Positions 1 through 8,200 of a stretch of 64,000 bases of DNA are shown one piece after another. The position numbers were made by a program, and so were the translations under genes. Source of the stretch: Ethanoligenens harbinense YUAN-3 (GTDB lineage: Bacteria; Bacillota; Clostridia; Oscillospirales; Ethanoligenentaceae); assembly GCF_000178115.2 (NCBI RefSeq), contig NC_014828.1, positions 62,001-126,000 on the forward strand, read 5' to 3'. Every line of letters starts with the position of its first letter. Within the stretch, counting starts at the first letter, position 1. A model generated the notes under the pieces. The model was not told the origin of the DNA. It saw only the letters and a program-made list of their open reading frames with translations, and searched no databases.

Positions 1-2
1 GC

Positions 3-515
3 ATGGTGACCAGCATGTTCGGTTCGGCGCTGTCCCATCCCGTCGCGGTGGACGAAGCGGTGGCCACGGTGGCGGGCATGCTGCCGGTGAGCGGCGGCCG
101 GGAACCGGTGTTGCTCACCGTGGCGCAGATGCGCGCGGACGGCGCCGCCTACCTTGCGCGGCTGGCCATGCCGCAGGCGGTCTTCCTGCGGCGTGGGCGG
201 GTGCTGCCGCTCGTTTTCACGCCCCGCCGATGCGGCCCCGTTGTGCTGGAAGAGGCGCGCCTGCAACTCAAGTCCCGCGACACGCTGGTCTGCTTCGGGC
301 ATGGCGTTGCGCGTGCAGGCGAGGGCGTACCCTATGCCGCGGGTTGGGAAAACGTTTTGCTTCCCGCCTATTTGCAGGCGGCCTATACGCCGTCCGTTCC
401 GGCCGGGAAACTGGTGGAGCTGCTGCTCGGCATTAGCTGCTCGCTCTGTGGTGAAAAGCCGCGCAGCGATCTTTCGGCCGCCGTGCTTCGCTACCGTGCC
501 GTGCGGGAGGGATGA
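3..515 (+). CDS. SpoIIE/PPM-like phosphatase-fold protein, 5' partial
   Basis: The reading frame is open to the left edge, so the true start probably lies outside the window. The C-terminal 120 residues resemble the SpoIIE/RsbU serine phosphatase core: RDTLVCFGHGVARAG sits where the family has a GD-LV-SDGV-EA block, and SDLSAAVLRYR sits where the family has DDMT-L-LR. The metal-binding Asp of the SDG motif is His here (GHG), so phosphatase activity is doubtful. The stop codon overlaps or closely precedes the start of the TnpB-like gene, indicating one operon. The family call rests on motif shape only; it could be a degenerate member used for binding rather than catalysis. Confidence 0.5.
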   Translation: MVTSMFGSALSHPVAVDEAVATVAGMLPVSGGREPVLLTVAQMRADGAAYLARLAMPQAVFLRRGRVLPLVFTPRRCGPVVLEEARLQLKSRDTLVCFGHGVARAGEGVPYAAGWENVLLPAYLQAAYTPSVPAGKLVELLLGISCSLCGEKPRSDLSAAVLRYRAVREG

Positions 516-517
516 CG

Positions 518-2056
518 ATGCCCTGCTACAAAACGCTTTCGTTGGAGATCCGTGAGCCTGGGCGGCGGAAACGGGAACTGATGGATACCGCCCTGCTGTC
601 CTATACCCGCGCGTTGGAGCAACTGCTGCGGCAGTGCCGGGAGCCGGTGCAGGCGCTGGCCCGGGGCGGCCGGCGCGTCACGCGTGCGCAGGTGCAGGCG
701 CTGGCGGACAAGGATATGCTGCGTGCACTCAATGTTTACGGTGTGCAGCCCTTCAAGGACTCGCTCAAGCAGGATTTTGCCACTATTTTGCTCAGTTTTG
801 CCGCGCGCTGGCAGAAGTCGGGCGGCCAGGCGGGCTATCCCTGTGTCCGCCTGGAGCCGGAGGAGGCGGATGCGCGGATCCGCGCCCTGACGGACGCTTA
901 CGATGCGGGAATGCTTTCGGCCGCAGAGATGCGCGGGCGGCTGGCGGTTGTGCTTGCGCACAGTGGGCGGGTGCATCCGCTCTATTTCGGGCGGTATGCC
1001 GCCGCGCGGGACTATTGCCTGCTCTATGATCCCGGTACCGGGCGTTTTTTCGCCAAGCTGCACCTGCTCAATGCCAAAAGCCGTTTGCCGCCGGCGCCTT
1101 TCGGGCGCGAACTGCGCGTAGTGGCGCCCGGTCTTCCGTCTGCTCAGGCAACGGACGGCCCCCGGCGGTTCATCGTGGTGCCGCTGTCGTTCGGCAAAGC
1201 GCAGCAGGAGGTGCTGCGGCAGGCTCTGGACCATCCGCAGATTCTCCGCACGGCAAGGCTGGTGCGGCACGGCGACGCATACCGTCTGGTGCTGAGCGTG
1301 GAGGTATCCTGCAATGCGTGCGTGGTGCCGCAGGCGACGATGGGCGTGGCGCGAGCAGCCGCGGCGCTGGCCTGCACGGTGTGCGGCAGGGATGGCGCCG
1401 TGCAGGGAAACGCCATGCTCTCCGCGAGAGGCGGGCAGATGCTGTTCTGCCTGGCGAAGGAGATCACTGCGCGCGCATTGGAGGCACGCGCACAGGTGGT
1501 GCTGGAAGCAAACGGCGGTCGGGGCGACGGCTTTCTCCTGCGGGATGGCGGCCGTTTCCAGCCGGAGGTGTTCCCTGCCGGGCAATATATGCGGCTGGAG
1601 CATATCCTGCGGTATAAACTCGTGGAAGCGGGGCTGCCTCCGCCTGTATGTGTCAGCGGCAGCGGCTTGAACATCACCTGCCCCCGCTGTGGGGCGGTTA
1701 CCCGAAAAAACCGTCTTTCCCCGCAGATGTTCGCCTGTGTTGCCTGTGGATACGCAGCGCCCTTTCCGTTCGTGGGCAGCCGCAACCTTGCCGTCCGGCT
1801 GCAGAAATACGCGGGCAACAAGGTGCCCGTGTATGTGCGGGAGGAAAACGGCATGCGGCACTATTTCAACGACGCGCTGGGTTTTTCCTGCACGGTGCCC
1901 GCCGAGGACGGAGAGACCGTGGTGTTTTACGAGTTGAGCCTGATGGCGAAAGGCCGGCAGGAGGACTGGTGCGAAGGCAAAAAATACGCCATGCTCTGCA
2001 AACTGCGCGCGGCGGAGGATATCCGCAATGCGGTGCGCTGGGTGCCGGTGAAATGA
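518..2056 (+). CDS. TnpB-family protein with inactivated RuvC site (TldR-like candidate)
   Basis: This 512-residue protein has the TnpB layout: an N-terminal region opening KTLSLEI, a beta-rich stretch before RuvC-I, a Glu-bearing RuvC-II strand (VVLEANG, Glu330), then a four-Cys ribbon (Cys388, 391, 407, 410) and a terminal SRNLA in place of the usual AARNI. In TnpB the RuvC-I Asp follows a GI dipeptide; here the strand reads MGVARAAAALA, with Ala278 at that position. The RuvC-III Asp, eight positions into the CG-x5-D-x-NAARN block, is Pro417. Two of three catalytic acids are therefore missing, as in TldR-type RNA-guided repressors derived from TnpB. About 85 residues follow the RuvC-III block, which is unusual. 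No TnpA is nearby. ATG 518 is chosen over ATG 512 because GGGAGG at 505-510 is correctly spaced for it. Confidence 0.72.
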   Translation: MPCYKTLSLEIREPGRRKRELMDTALLSYTRALEQLLRQCREPVQALARGGRRVTRAQVQALADKDMLRALNVYGVQPFKDSLKQDFATILLSFAARWQKSGGQAGYPCVRLEPEEADARIRALTDAYDAGMLSAAEMRGRLAVVLAHSGRVHPLYFGRYAAARDYCLLYDPGTGRFFAKLHLLNAKSRLPPAPFGRELRVVAPGLPSAQATDGPRRFIVVPLSFGKAQQEVLRQALDHPQILRTARLVRHGDAYRLVLSVEVSCNACVVPQATMGVARAAAALACTVCGRDGAVQGNAMLSARGGQMLFCLAKEITARALEARAQVVLEANGGRGDGFLLRDGGRFQPEVFPAGQYMRLEHILRYKLVEAGLPPPVCVSGSGLNITCPRCGAVTRKNRLSPQMFACVACGYAAPFPFVGSRNLAVRLQKYAGNKVPVYVREENGMRHYFNDALGFSCTVPAEDGETVVFYELSLMAKGRQEDWCEGKKYAMLCKLRAAEDIRNAVRWVPVK

Positions 2057-2191
2057 CCACCGATCAAAATGAATCAGGGTGCTTTGGCTGCCGCATCATG
2101 CGGCTGAACACGCGGCGTAGTCCCGTGCCCGGCTGCGATCCCCGCTGAGCGGGCGGGCGTTTCGCCCGAAAAGTGCAGCTATTTATATAAA
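2057..2191 (+). ncRNA. candidate structured 3' RNA (possible guide RNA) of the TnpB-like gene
   Basis: The segment after the TnpB-like stop holds three short hairpins: 2090-2104 (GCCGCA/TGCGGC), 2141-2153 (CCCGC/GCGGG) and 2154-2168 (CGGGCG/CGCCCG). A 23-nt A/T-rich stretch without self-pairing follows (2169-2191), and then a strong terminator. TnpB and TldR families take their guide RNA from the 3' end of the gene, with scaffold first and guide last, so the layout fits. A competing stem (GGCTGC near 2131 with GCAGCT near 2175) would use part of the proposed guide. The RNA identity is inference. Confidence 0.35.
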
Positions 2192-2222
2192 GGGCCGTCC
2201 CCCTTGCGGGGACGGCCCTTTT
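2192..2222 (+). terminator. Rho-independent terminator
   Basis: An 11-bp perfect stem, GGGCCGTCCCC with GGGGACGGCCC, has a 5-nt loop and is followed by TTTT. It ends the SpoIIE-like/TnpB-like transcription unit. Confidence 0.9.
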
Positions 2223-2273
2223 GTGTGGATGGAGGATGTCGAAACAAGTCTTACGGCTTCGGATAATCTGCCT

Positions 2274-2501
2274 TCACTTTTTGGCGAATGGTCTACCGAG
2301 GGGAAAAGGGGCCGCTTGACCATCAAGCACTATTTTTGCACTATCCTTTTGAGAAGGTTCTTCCTCTTTCATGAAATGCAGTTCCGGTTGGTCGGAAGTC
2401 ATGTAAAGCTCTTCGGTCTCTTGTTGGGCTTTTTGCAGAATGTCGATTGCTTTGGTAGTTGCTTAAAACAATTTTCGATACATTTCCCGGTAGTCTGCCA
2501 T
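2274..2501 (-). pseudogene. small clostridial hypothetical protein, interrupted by an ochre stop
   Basis: Read on the minus strand from ATG at 2501, the frame gives MADYREMYRKLF, a TAA at 2465-2463, and then 63 further sense codons (ATTKAIDILQKAQQETEELY...) up to TGA at 2274. The pattern resembles small acidic proteins, often near XRE regulators in Clostridia, that share an A-KAI-IL--AQ--TEELY core (recalled, not searched). The stop could be a single CAA-to-TAA change. It is divergent from the XRE gene. Confidence 0.6.
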
Positions 2502-2539
2502 ATATGAACATCACACCTTCTTTGAGTCTATGAATGTTT

Positions 2540-2581
2540 TAGCGATATATCCGCTAAAATTCAATAGCGGATATTCCGCTA
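2540..2581. promoter_or_regulatory. two palindromic operator sites
   Basis: Site 1 (2540-2556, TAGCGATATATCCGCTA) and site 2 (2565-2581, TAGCGGATATTCCGCTA) share TAGCG...CCGCTA arms; the second is a perfect palindrome around TAT. They lie between the divergent small pseudogene and the XRE gene, the expected place for autoregulation. Confidence 0.7.
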
Positions 2582-2608
2582 TTTTATAATAACCCCGAGG
2601 TGGGCGTG

Positions 2609-2827
2609 ATGTATAAACGAATTAGAGATTTGCGAGAAGACAAAAGCCTTTCACAAACCCGGATGGCGGAAATCCTGCATTGCAGTCAGCGGGTTTACAG
2701 CAATTATGAGCGTGGAGAAGTGGACATACCGACCGGCATTTTAATCAGGCTGGCAGATTTCCACCAGACCAGTACGGATTACCTGCTGGGAAGGACAAGC
2801 GTTTCAAAACCCTATCCAAAAGGGTGA
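2609..2827 (+). CDS. XRE-family helix-turn-helix regulator
   Basis: This 72-residue protein is almost entirely one HTH domain (MYKRIRDLREDKSLSQ, then MAEILHCSQRVYSNYERG and LADFHQTSTDYLLGRT). It is a small DNA-binding repressor of the type that controls its own divergent promoter region. ATG 2609 is preferred over GTG 2600 because GAGG at 2597-2600 has an 8-nt spacing to it. The two palindromes just upstream are its likely operators. Confidence 0.8.
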   Translation: MYKRIRDLREDKSLSQTRMAEILHCSQRVYSNYERGEVDIPTGILIRLADFHQTSTDYLLGRTSVSKPYPKG

Positions 2828-3204
2828 TTCCCTTTATGGGGGCAAGCCATAGATTAAAATCATGCCGATGAATAAAGGAACCGCCACATTTGACAGAAGT
2901 CTTAGTAGCGGTTCCTTAGCGTAATATTGTCTATCCGGCTCCCGTTCGGTTTTGTTACTCCGGATACCACACCGCATCCCTTGAGAAATTTGGAACACTT
3001 TTCTTGCAAGTCCGCAGTATACGGTGTGCTGTTTTTGTGCCATAATGGGGCAAAGGCAAGCGCAAGGCATCGGTTTTCAGGCTGTGCGGTCGTGTTTTTT
3101 AAAAAGCCTTTTTGGACCTAAACGCGGGCCGTGCCCGCCGCCCGTTCAGGCTGAGAAGGCATTTTCCGGCCCGGCTTGCCTGCACTTAAAAAGGGTCCTC
3201 GCCC
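2828..3204. other. intergenic stretch with one inverted repeat
   Basis: I see no convincing gene here. A 10-bp inverted repeat (AAGGAACCGC at 2875-2884 with GCGGTTCCTT at 2908-2917, 23-nt loop) follows the XRE gene. It has no T tract, so it could be an operator or a mobile-element scar rather than a terminator. Confidence 0.4.
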
Positions 3205-4371
3205 CTATTCGTAGCGGAGGGCGTCGATGGGGCGCATTTTGGAAGCCTTGTTGGCGGGATACAGCCCGAAGATCACGCCGACGGAAACGGCGAACGCCAG
3301 CGCGAGAATTGCGACCCCGGGTGTAACGCTCATCGGCACATCCATCACCTTGCCCACGATCGCGGTGCCCACGCCGCCCAGCACCAGCCCGATGACGCCG
3401 CCCGTGAGGGAGATGAGCATGGACTCGATGAGGAACTGCACCAAAATGCTGCCGCGGCCCGCGCCGATGGCCTTGCGGATGCCGATCTCGCGCGTGCGCT
3501 CGGTCACGGAAACCAGCATGATGTTCATGATGCCGATGCCGCCCACCAGCAGCGAGATGCCGGCCAGTGCCCCCAGCATGGCCGTGAGGGTGCCGGTGAT
3601 GGTGTTCAGGGTGGAGAGCAGGTCGCTCTGGCTGAAGATGGTGTAGGCGCTGGTGTCCTTGGTTTTGTGGTACATAAAGGTTTCCAGCGTCTGCACGCCC
3701 TGCTGCACGCTGTCGCCGTCCTTGGCGGTGGCAAACACCTGCAGGATCTGTGTCTGGTGCAGCATACGCTGCGCGGTGGTCACCGGGATGATGATGCGGT
3801 TGTCGTTGGAGCCCATTGCGCTGCTGCCCTTGTGGGTGAGTACCCCCACGATGTCGAACGAGCGTCCCGCCACCTGCACGGTCTGTCCCACCACATTGCG
3901 GCCGCCGAAAAGCGTGTCCGCCACGTCGGTGCCGATCACGGCCACGGAGCTGCGGTTGTCCACGTCCGCCTGGATCAGGAAACGCCCGCTCTGCACCGAA
4001 AGGTCGCGGATGGCGTCATAGCCCGGCGTGGTGCCCTCGATGGAGGTGTTGATAGTGCGGGTGCCGGATTTGGCCACATACTGGGTGGATACCAGCGGCG
4101 CCACCAGCGAAAGCCCGCCGGTGTCCTGCAGGTTTTCCACGTCGTTCAAAGATATGTACACCGGCTTCTGGCCGGTGACGGCGGCTGTGAGCAGGTTTGC
4201 GCCCAGCCCCTGTATTTGCCCGGTGATCTGCGCGGTCGCGCCCTGCCCGATGGAGACCAGCATGGTCACGGCCAGCACGCCGATGATGATGCCCAGCATG
4301 GTGAGAAACGACCGCATTTTATTGGAAAAGACCGAAAGCCATGCCATGCGCATTGCCTGTGAAAAATTCAT
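3205..4371 (-). CDS. MacB/FtsX-type ABC transporter permease
   Basis: This 388-residue membrane protein has one N-terminal membrane segment (about residues 18-42), a long extracytoplasmic MacB-PCD-type region, and three C-terminal membrane segments from about residue 270. That is the typical layout of MacB-class permeases, which couple ATP hydrolysis to movement of an external domain instead of transporting through the bilayer. The conserved [14 protein letters not shown] block lies in the cytoplasmic loop between the second and third segments. The start overlaps the ATPase stop by 4 nt (translational coupling). The substrate is not predictable; antimicrobial peptide or drug efflux is usual. 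Confidence 0.92.
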   Translation of the reverse strand: MNFSQAMRMAWLSVFSNKMRSFLTMLGIIIGVLAVTMLVSIGQGATAQITGQIQGLGANLLTAAVTGQKPVYISLNDVENLQDTGGLSLVAPLVSTQYVAKSGTRTINTSIEGTTPGYDAIRDLSVQSGRFLIQADVDNRSSVAVIGTDVADTLFGGRNVVGQTVQVAGRSFDIVGVLTHKGSSAMGSNDNRIIIPVTTAQRMLHQTQILQVFATAKDGDSVQQGVQTLETFMYHKTKDTSAYTIFSQSDLLSTLNTITGTLTAMLGALAGISLLVGGIGIMNIMLVSVTERTREIGIRKAIGAGRGSILVQFLIESMLISLTGGVIGLVLGGVGTAIVGKVMDVPMSVTPGVAILALAFAVSVGVIFGLYPANKASKMRPIDALRYE

Positions 4372-5054
4372 GCGGCACCTCCGTTTCGGTCGTCCGAAGT
4401 AATCAGCCCGTCGGCGATGCGCACGCGGCGCGTGGCCTCCGCGGCCACCTTGGAATCGTGCGTGATGAGCACGATGGTGTTGCCGCTCTCATGCAGTTGG
4501 TGCAGGATGGTCATCACTTCCGCGCCGGATTTGGAGTCGAGGTTGCCGGTCGGCTCGTCGGCCAAAATGATGGAGGGTTTTGCCGCAAACGCGCGGGCGA
4601 TGGCCACACGCTGCTGCTGCCCGCCGCTAAGCTCCTTGGGTTTGTGGTGGATGCGTTCGCCCAGTCCTACGCGTTCAAGCGATTCCATCGCCCGCCGTCG
4701 CCGTTCCTTGGCGGGCACGCCCTGATAGATCATCGGCAGCTCCACATTCTCCAGCGCGGTGAGTTTTTGCAGCAGGTTGAACTGCTGGAAGATGAATCCG
4801 ATCTTGCGGCTGCGGATGCGGCTGAGGTTCTTTTCGCTCACCTTGGTCATGTCCGTGCCGTCGAGGAAATAGTCGCCCTCGTCGGGGGTGTCCAGGCAGC
4901 CGAGGATATTCATCAGCGTGGATTTACCGCTGCCGGAGGGGCCAATGATGGCGGTAAACTCTCCGTCGGCAATGGAGATCGACACGCCGCCCAGCGCGGC
5001 CACCTCGTTGTCTCCCATCTTATAGACTTTTTTGACGTTTTTCAGTTCGATCAA
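4368..5054 (-). CDS. MacB/LolD-type ABC transporter ATPase
   Basis: This 228-residue ATPase has Walker [11 protein letters not shown]-loop QQFNLL, signature [14 protein letters not shown], Walker [13 protein letters not shown] and a switch His in LITHDSK. The TGNLDS sequence is typical of the LolD/MacB subfamily. The start is apparently TTG (5054), overlapping the upstream TGA. It is the energy unit for the downstream permease and upstream adaptor. Confidence 0.95.
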   Translation of the reverse strand: MIELKNVKKVYKMGDNEVAALGGVSISIADGEFTAIIGPSGSGKSTLMNILGCLDTPDEGDYFLDGTDMTKVSEKNLSRIRSRKIGFIFQQFNLLQKLTALENVELPMIYQGVPAKERRRRAMESLERVGLGERIHHKPKELSGGQQQRVAIARAFAAKPSIILADEPTGNLDSKSGAEVMTILHQLHESGNTIVLITHDSKVAAEATRRVRIADGLITSDDRNGGAA

Positions 5055-6019
5055 GACGCCTTCCCCCCCGAAGCGGTCGAGGACGCGCCGGATGCGGCCG
5101 CGCCCGAGGAGGAACTGCTGTCACTGCTGTTTCGGTTAAGCCCGTTGATGCTGGTGCCGTTGGTGGGCGCCAGGCTGGGCAGCACCACGGTGTCTCCTTC
5201 GTTCACGCCGGAGGTGATCTCGGCCTGCGTGTCGCTGATGAGTCCCACGGAGACTTTCACCTGTGTGTCTTTGGTCGTTTTGCCGGATGTGGTGCGCACG
5301 GTGAGGTAGCGGTCCGCGCCTTTGGTCTGGAGCGCTTCCACCGGCACCAGCAGTGCGTTCTGGTTTTCACCGGTATGGATATCGGCGCTGGCGCTCATGT
5401 TGGACATCAATCCGGTGGAATCGTCCATGCTGAGGGTCACGCTGAAGTCGGTGACGCCGTTTGTGGCCACGCCCACCTGCGAAATTTTCTGCACGGTGCC
5501 TGAAAAGAGCTTGCCGGAGATCGCGTCCACGCTCACATCGGCTTTCTGGCCGGCTTTCACGCCCGCGATGTCCAGTTCGTCCACGTTGACCACCGCATTG
5601 AAGCTGGCCGCGCTCTGCACCTGACAGACCGTCATCCCCGGCTGCACCGGCGTGCCAACCGTAAGCTGGGAAAGCGCCACCACGCCGTCCATGGGGGCGG
5701 TGATGTCGGTCGTGGCGCCGGTACCGGTGGCCGTCACCTCCGCGATGTTGTCGCCGTCATTCACGGGGTCGCCATTCTGCTTGAAGATCTGCGTGACCTT
5801 GCCGGTGACGGTGCTGCTCACCGCCTGCACCGAGGTGGGCTGGATGGTGCCGGTGCCGTGCACGGTCACGGAGATGGCGCCGCGGGTCACTTTTGCCGTA
5901 CGCGTCTGGGTGGAGGTGCTGGCCTTGCGGATGCCGCAGCCGCCGAGGGCGGCCGCCATCGCCGCGCAGGCAAGCAGGATCGCGGCGATGCGCAGGCGGT
6001 GGATGTTCTGTTTTTTCAT
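5051..6019 (-). CDS. RND/HlyD-type adaptor (membrane fusion) lipoprotein-like protein
   Basis: This 322-residue protein starts at ATG 6019, preceded by GGAG at the right distance (the upstream TTG 6025 is less likely). An N-terminal hydrophobic segment ends in GGCGIRK, so it may be lipid-anchored. It is followed by barrel-sandwich (biotinyl-lipoyl-like) halves around PMDGVVALSQLTVGTPVQPG and a beta-barrel region. The C-terminus is Ser/Ala/Gly-rich low complexity. It is the first gene of the adaptor-ATPase-permease operon, and all junctions overlap by 4 nt. Confidence 0.88.
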   Translation of the reverse strand: MKKQNIHRLRIAAILLACAAMAAALGGCGIRKASTSTQTRTAKVTRGAISVTVHGTGTIQPTSVQAVSSTVTGKVTQIFKQNGDPVNDGDNIAEVTATGTGATTDITAPMDGVVALSQLTVGTPVQPGMTVCQVQSAASFNAVVNVDELDIAGVKAGQKADVSVDAISGKLFSGTVQKISQVGVATNGVTDFSVTLSMDDSTGLMSNMSASADIHTGENQNALLVPVEALQTKGADRYLTVRTTSGKTTKDTQVKVSVGLISDTQAEITSGVNEGDTVVLPSLAPTNGTSINGLNRNSSDSSSSSGAAASGASSTASGGKAS

Positions 6020-6122
6020 GTACAAACTCCTTCGCGTGTCTTTTCATTCGGGGGACGGGTTTCTTTTTTCATCTTTTCCGTGATCTGCCTGCTTTGCGGG
6101 GCCGCGCACAAAACCGCCCGCG

Positions 6123-6151
6123 TTGCCCTGCGCCGCCTGTTATGCTATACT
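6123..6151 (+). promoter_or_regulatory. possible sigma-A promoter
   Basis: TTGCCC (6123-6128), a 17-nt spacer and TATACT (6146-6151) point toward the lipoprotein gene. The rest of the 356-nt gap between the divergent ABC operon and that gene shows nothing else I can name. Confidence 0.4.
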
Positions 6152-6375
6152 GTCCCAAAGAAGCGCCGGGGGGCATGACGGCGGTTGGCAGATATTATTT
6201 AGCCTTACTAATTATACCCCCAAATCCGGCGGGGAAAAAGACGCAATATGGATAATGCTTGTCCGTTTCGTGTGATGAAAATTGTGAATGTGTATTCGCC
6301 ATGCGGCAGTTTGGAATACGGAAAGCCGCCCGGTGCCCGGAAAAGGCGCGCGGCGCGGAAGGATGGAGGGGTTTG

Positions 6376-6870
6376 ATGAGAACGGCTCGCATAGGACTGC
6401 TGTTTGCGCTGCTGGCGGCCTGGATGCTGGCGGCTACGGGGTGCGTATCCATTCACAGGGAAAAACAGGTGACGGTGTTTGCGGATACCTCCCTCAAGCC
6501 TGTGCTGGACGCAACGGCGGCCGAGCTGCAAAAAGAGGACGGTCTCACTCTGCACATCCGGTATGACGGCACCGCCGCGCTGCAGGCGGCGGTGGATGCC
6601 GGCGCTCGTACCGATCTACTGGCGCTGGGAGGAGTTTCGGCATCGCCGCGCGGCAGCTATACGTTTGGTTCAAATGCGGTGCGCGCCCTGATGAGCGCGC
6701 ACAAGGTCGATAATTATGTCAACATCGCCGTGGGGGCGGACGGCAGTGCCTATTCGGTCACCAAGCCGCTCTCCAGTAAAAACTACGCCGCCGCCCAGAT
6801 GGTGGTGGATTTTCTGCTGTCCAAAAAAGGCGTGCATCTGCTCGAGCAGAGCGGATTTGTCATGGAGTGA
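6376..6870 (+). CDS. short ModA-like substrate-binding lipoprotein
   Basis: This 164-residue protein has a signal peptide ending in a lipobox-like ATGC. The mature N-terminus (VTVFADTSLKPVLDATAAEL, then IRYDGTAALQAAVDAGARTDLL) matches the first lobe of ModA-type molybdate-binding proteins. The C-terminus (VVDFLLSKKGVHLLEQSGFV) matches the end of such proteins. The middle, normally about 80-100 residues, is missing, so this looks like an internally deleted paralog. ATG 6376 is preceded by GGAGGG. No ModB or ModC is adjacent. It converges with the lipid kinase, overlapping it by 11 nt. Confidence 0.6.
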   Translation: MRTARIGLLFALLAAWMLAATGCVSIHREKQVTVFADTSLKPVLDATAAELQKEDGLTLHIRYDGTAALQAAVDAGARTDLLALGGVSASPRGSYTFGSNAVRALMSAHKVDNYVNIAVGADGSAYSVTKPLSSKNYAAAQMVVDFLLSKKGVHLLEQSGFVME

Positions 6871-7843
6871 GATGCGGCGACCGGCTGTGTGAAAACCGGC
6901 TGCGCCGCGCGCGTATGCGCTGAGGACGGCCTGAAATGAACGGCAGCGCGCGGTGCAGCGTGCGGATCTCCACCGAGCGGGTGGTTCCGCCGTATTCGCC
7001 GTCCACTGTCCAGGAGGTTTCGGTTTCAAACCGGAACGATACCGTCCGCACATGCCGGAAAATAACGAAATGATCGTCCGCTTTGCGGCGGATGAGGTTG
7101 TGCGCGATGCGGAAAAATTCCAGTGGATTTTCGGGATGACGGATGAGCATCAACTCGAACAGGCCATCGTCCAGGGAGACATCTTCGGGTTTGAACCGGA
7201 AAATACCCGATACGGAGCGGGCGTTGCTCACGCTTCCAAACAGGAAGCGCCCTTTTGCATGCAGGCCGTCATTCGTTTCCATTTCCAGCGCATACGGGTG
7301 CATCTCCGGCAGGCACCGCAGCACTTGAAGCAGATAGGCGGGATAGCCCAGCAGGTTTTTCAGCCATTGGGGCGTGGAATACGGGATGCTGGTGAAAGCG
7401 CCGAACGACGCGATATAGGAGAAATACTGCGTGCCGTTGAACAGGCCGAGATCCTGCGCGGCGGTATGACCCTGCAGCACCACGCCTGCGGCTTTGCGCA
7501 CGTCGCCCGGCAGGCGCAGGGTGCGGGCCATGTCGTTGGTGGTGCCGGTGGGCAGATATCCCAGCGGCACCTGTGCAGACGCGCGCAGCATTCCGTTAAC
7601 GACTTCGTGCAGTGTGCCGTCGCCGCCGCAGCAGACCACCAGATCGTAGGCGGATGCAAGTTGTTCGGCCAGTTCCGCTGCGTCGCCGGGGCGGGTGGTT
7701 GTCCGCGCGTCCACGCGGCAGCCGCTTTCTTCAAAAAGTGTGACCAGCTCGTCCGACTTGCGGCCGATATGCTGTTTGCCGGCGTTGGGGTTGAGGATAA
7801 ACAGAATATTTTTCCCTGTGCGTTCTGATAACATGCGGTTCAT
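6860..7843 (-). CDS. diacylglycerol kinase-like lipid kinase (YegS/DgkB family)
   Basis: This 327-residue cytosolic enzyme opens with ILFILNPNAGK, and has GGDGTLHEVVNG (residues 73-84) and LPTGTTNDMAR, the ATP-binding signatures of the DAGKc family. Such enzymes phosphorylate diacylglycerol or related lipids and recycle it into phospholipid synthesis. The start is uncertain: ATG 7843 (MNRML) is given, and ATG 7861 would add six residues; neither has a well-spaced RBS. The reading frame stays open further upstream, but that part is low-quality sequence. Confidence 0.85.
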   Translation of the reverse strand: MNRMLSERTGKNILFILNPNAGKQHIGRKSDELVTLFEESGCRVDARTTTRPGDAAELAEQLASAYDLVVCCGGDGTLHEVVNGMLRASAQVPLGYLPTGTTNDMARTLRLPGDVRKAAGVVLQGHTAAQDLGLFNGTQYFSYIASFGAFTSIPYSTPQWLKNLLGYPAYLLQVLRCLPEMHPYALEMETNDGLHAKGRFLFGSVSNARSVSGIFRFKPEDVSLDDGLFELMLIRHPENPLEFFRIAHNLIRRKADDHFVIFRHVRTVSFRFETETSWTVDGEYGGTTRSVEIRTLHRALPFISGRPQRIRARRSRFSHSRSPHLTP

Positions 7844-8200
7844 CTCTTTTCGGTGAGGCATCCCTTTTAGTTTGACTGAAAAGCACGCGTACATACGGAA
7901 TAAATAGAAAAAACAGGAAAACTTTGCGTTGCTTTCGCCATTCTTCCCAGTATAGCAGGTTCGCGGAACCGGGACAAGACGAAGCATGAAACGGAAAAGG
8001 CGGAGATGAAGAAGTGCCTTCTTGCATTTCCTGCGACATGTGGCTATAATGGACACGATGGGTGATATTGGCCGATTGAGACCGTGCCGCATTTGCGATT
8101 GCTGCCCGGCATACAGATGGACGCCGTGTACGGACCGTTGGAATGGCGGGCTTGGGCGTCTGCGTATCCGGAAAGCGGGAACGACCCGCATGGAGGGACT

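Noticed and set aside
491-1861. Long minus-strand ORF opposite the TnpB-like gene
   Set aside because: It is a GC-rich shadow frame with low-complexity His/Arg/Gln-rich translation, no ribosome binding site and no motifs.
2223-2507. Plus-strand ORF of 94 codons
   Set aside because: The opposite strand gives a better explanation as the broken small clostridial gene, and the plus frame has no ribosome binding site.
2875-2917. Inverted repeat as a terminator of the XRE gene
   Set aside because: The loop is 23 nt and no T run follows, so it is not called a terminator.
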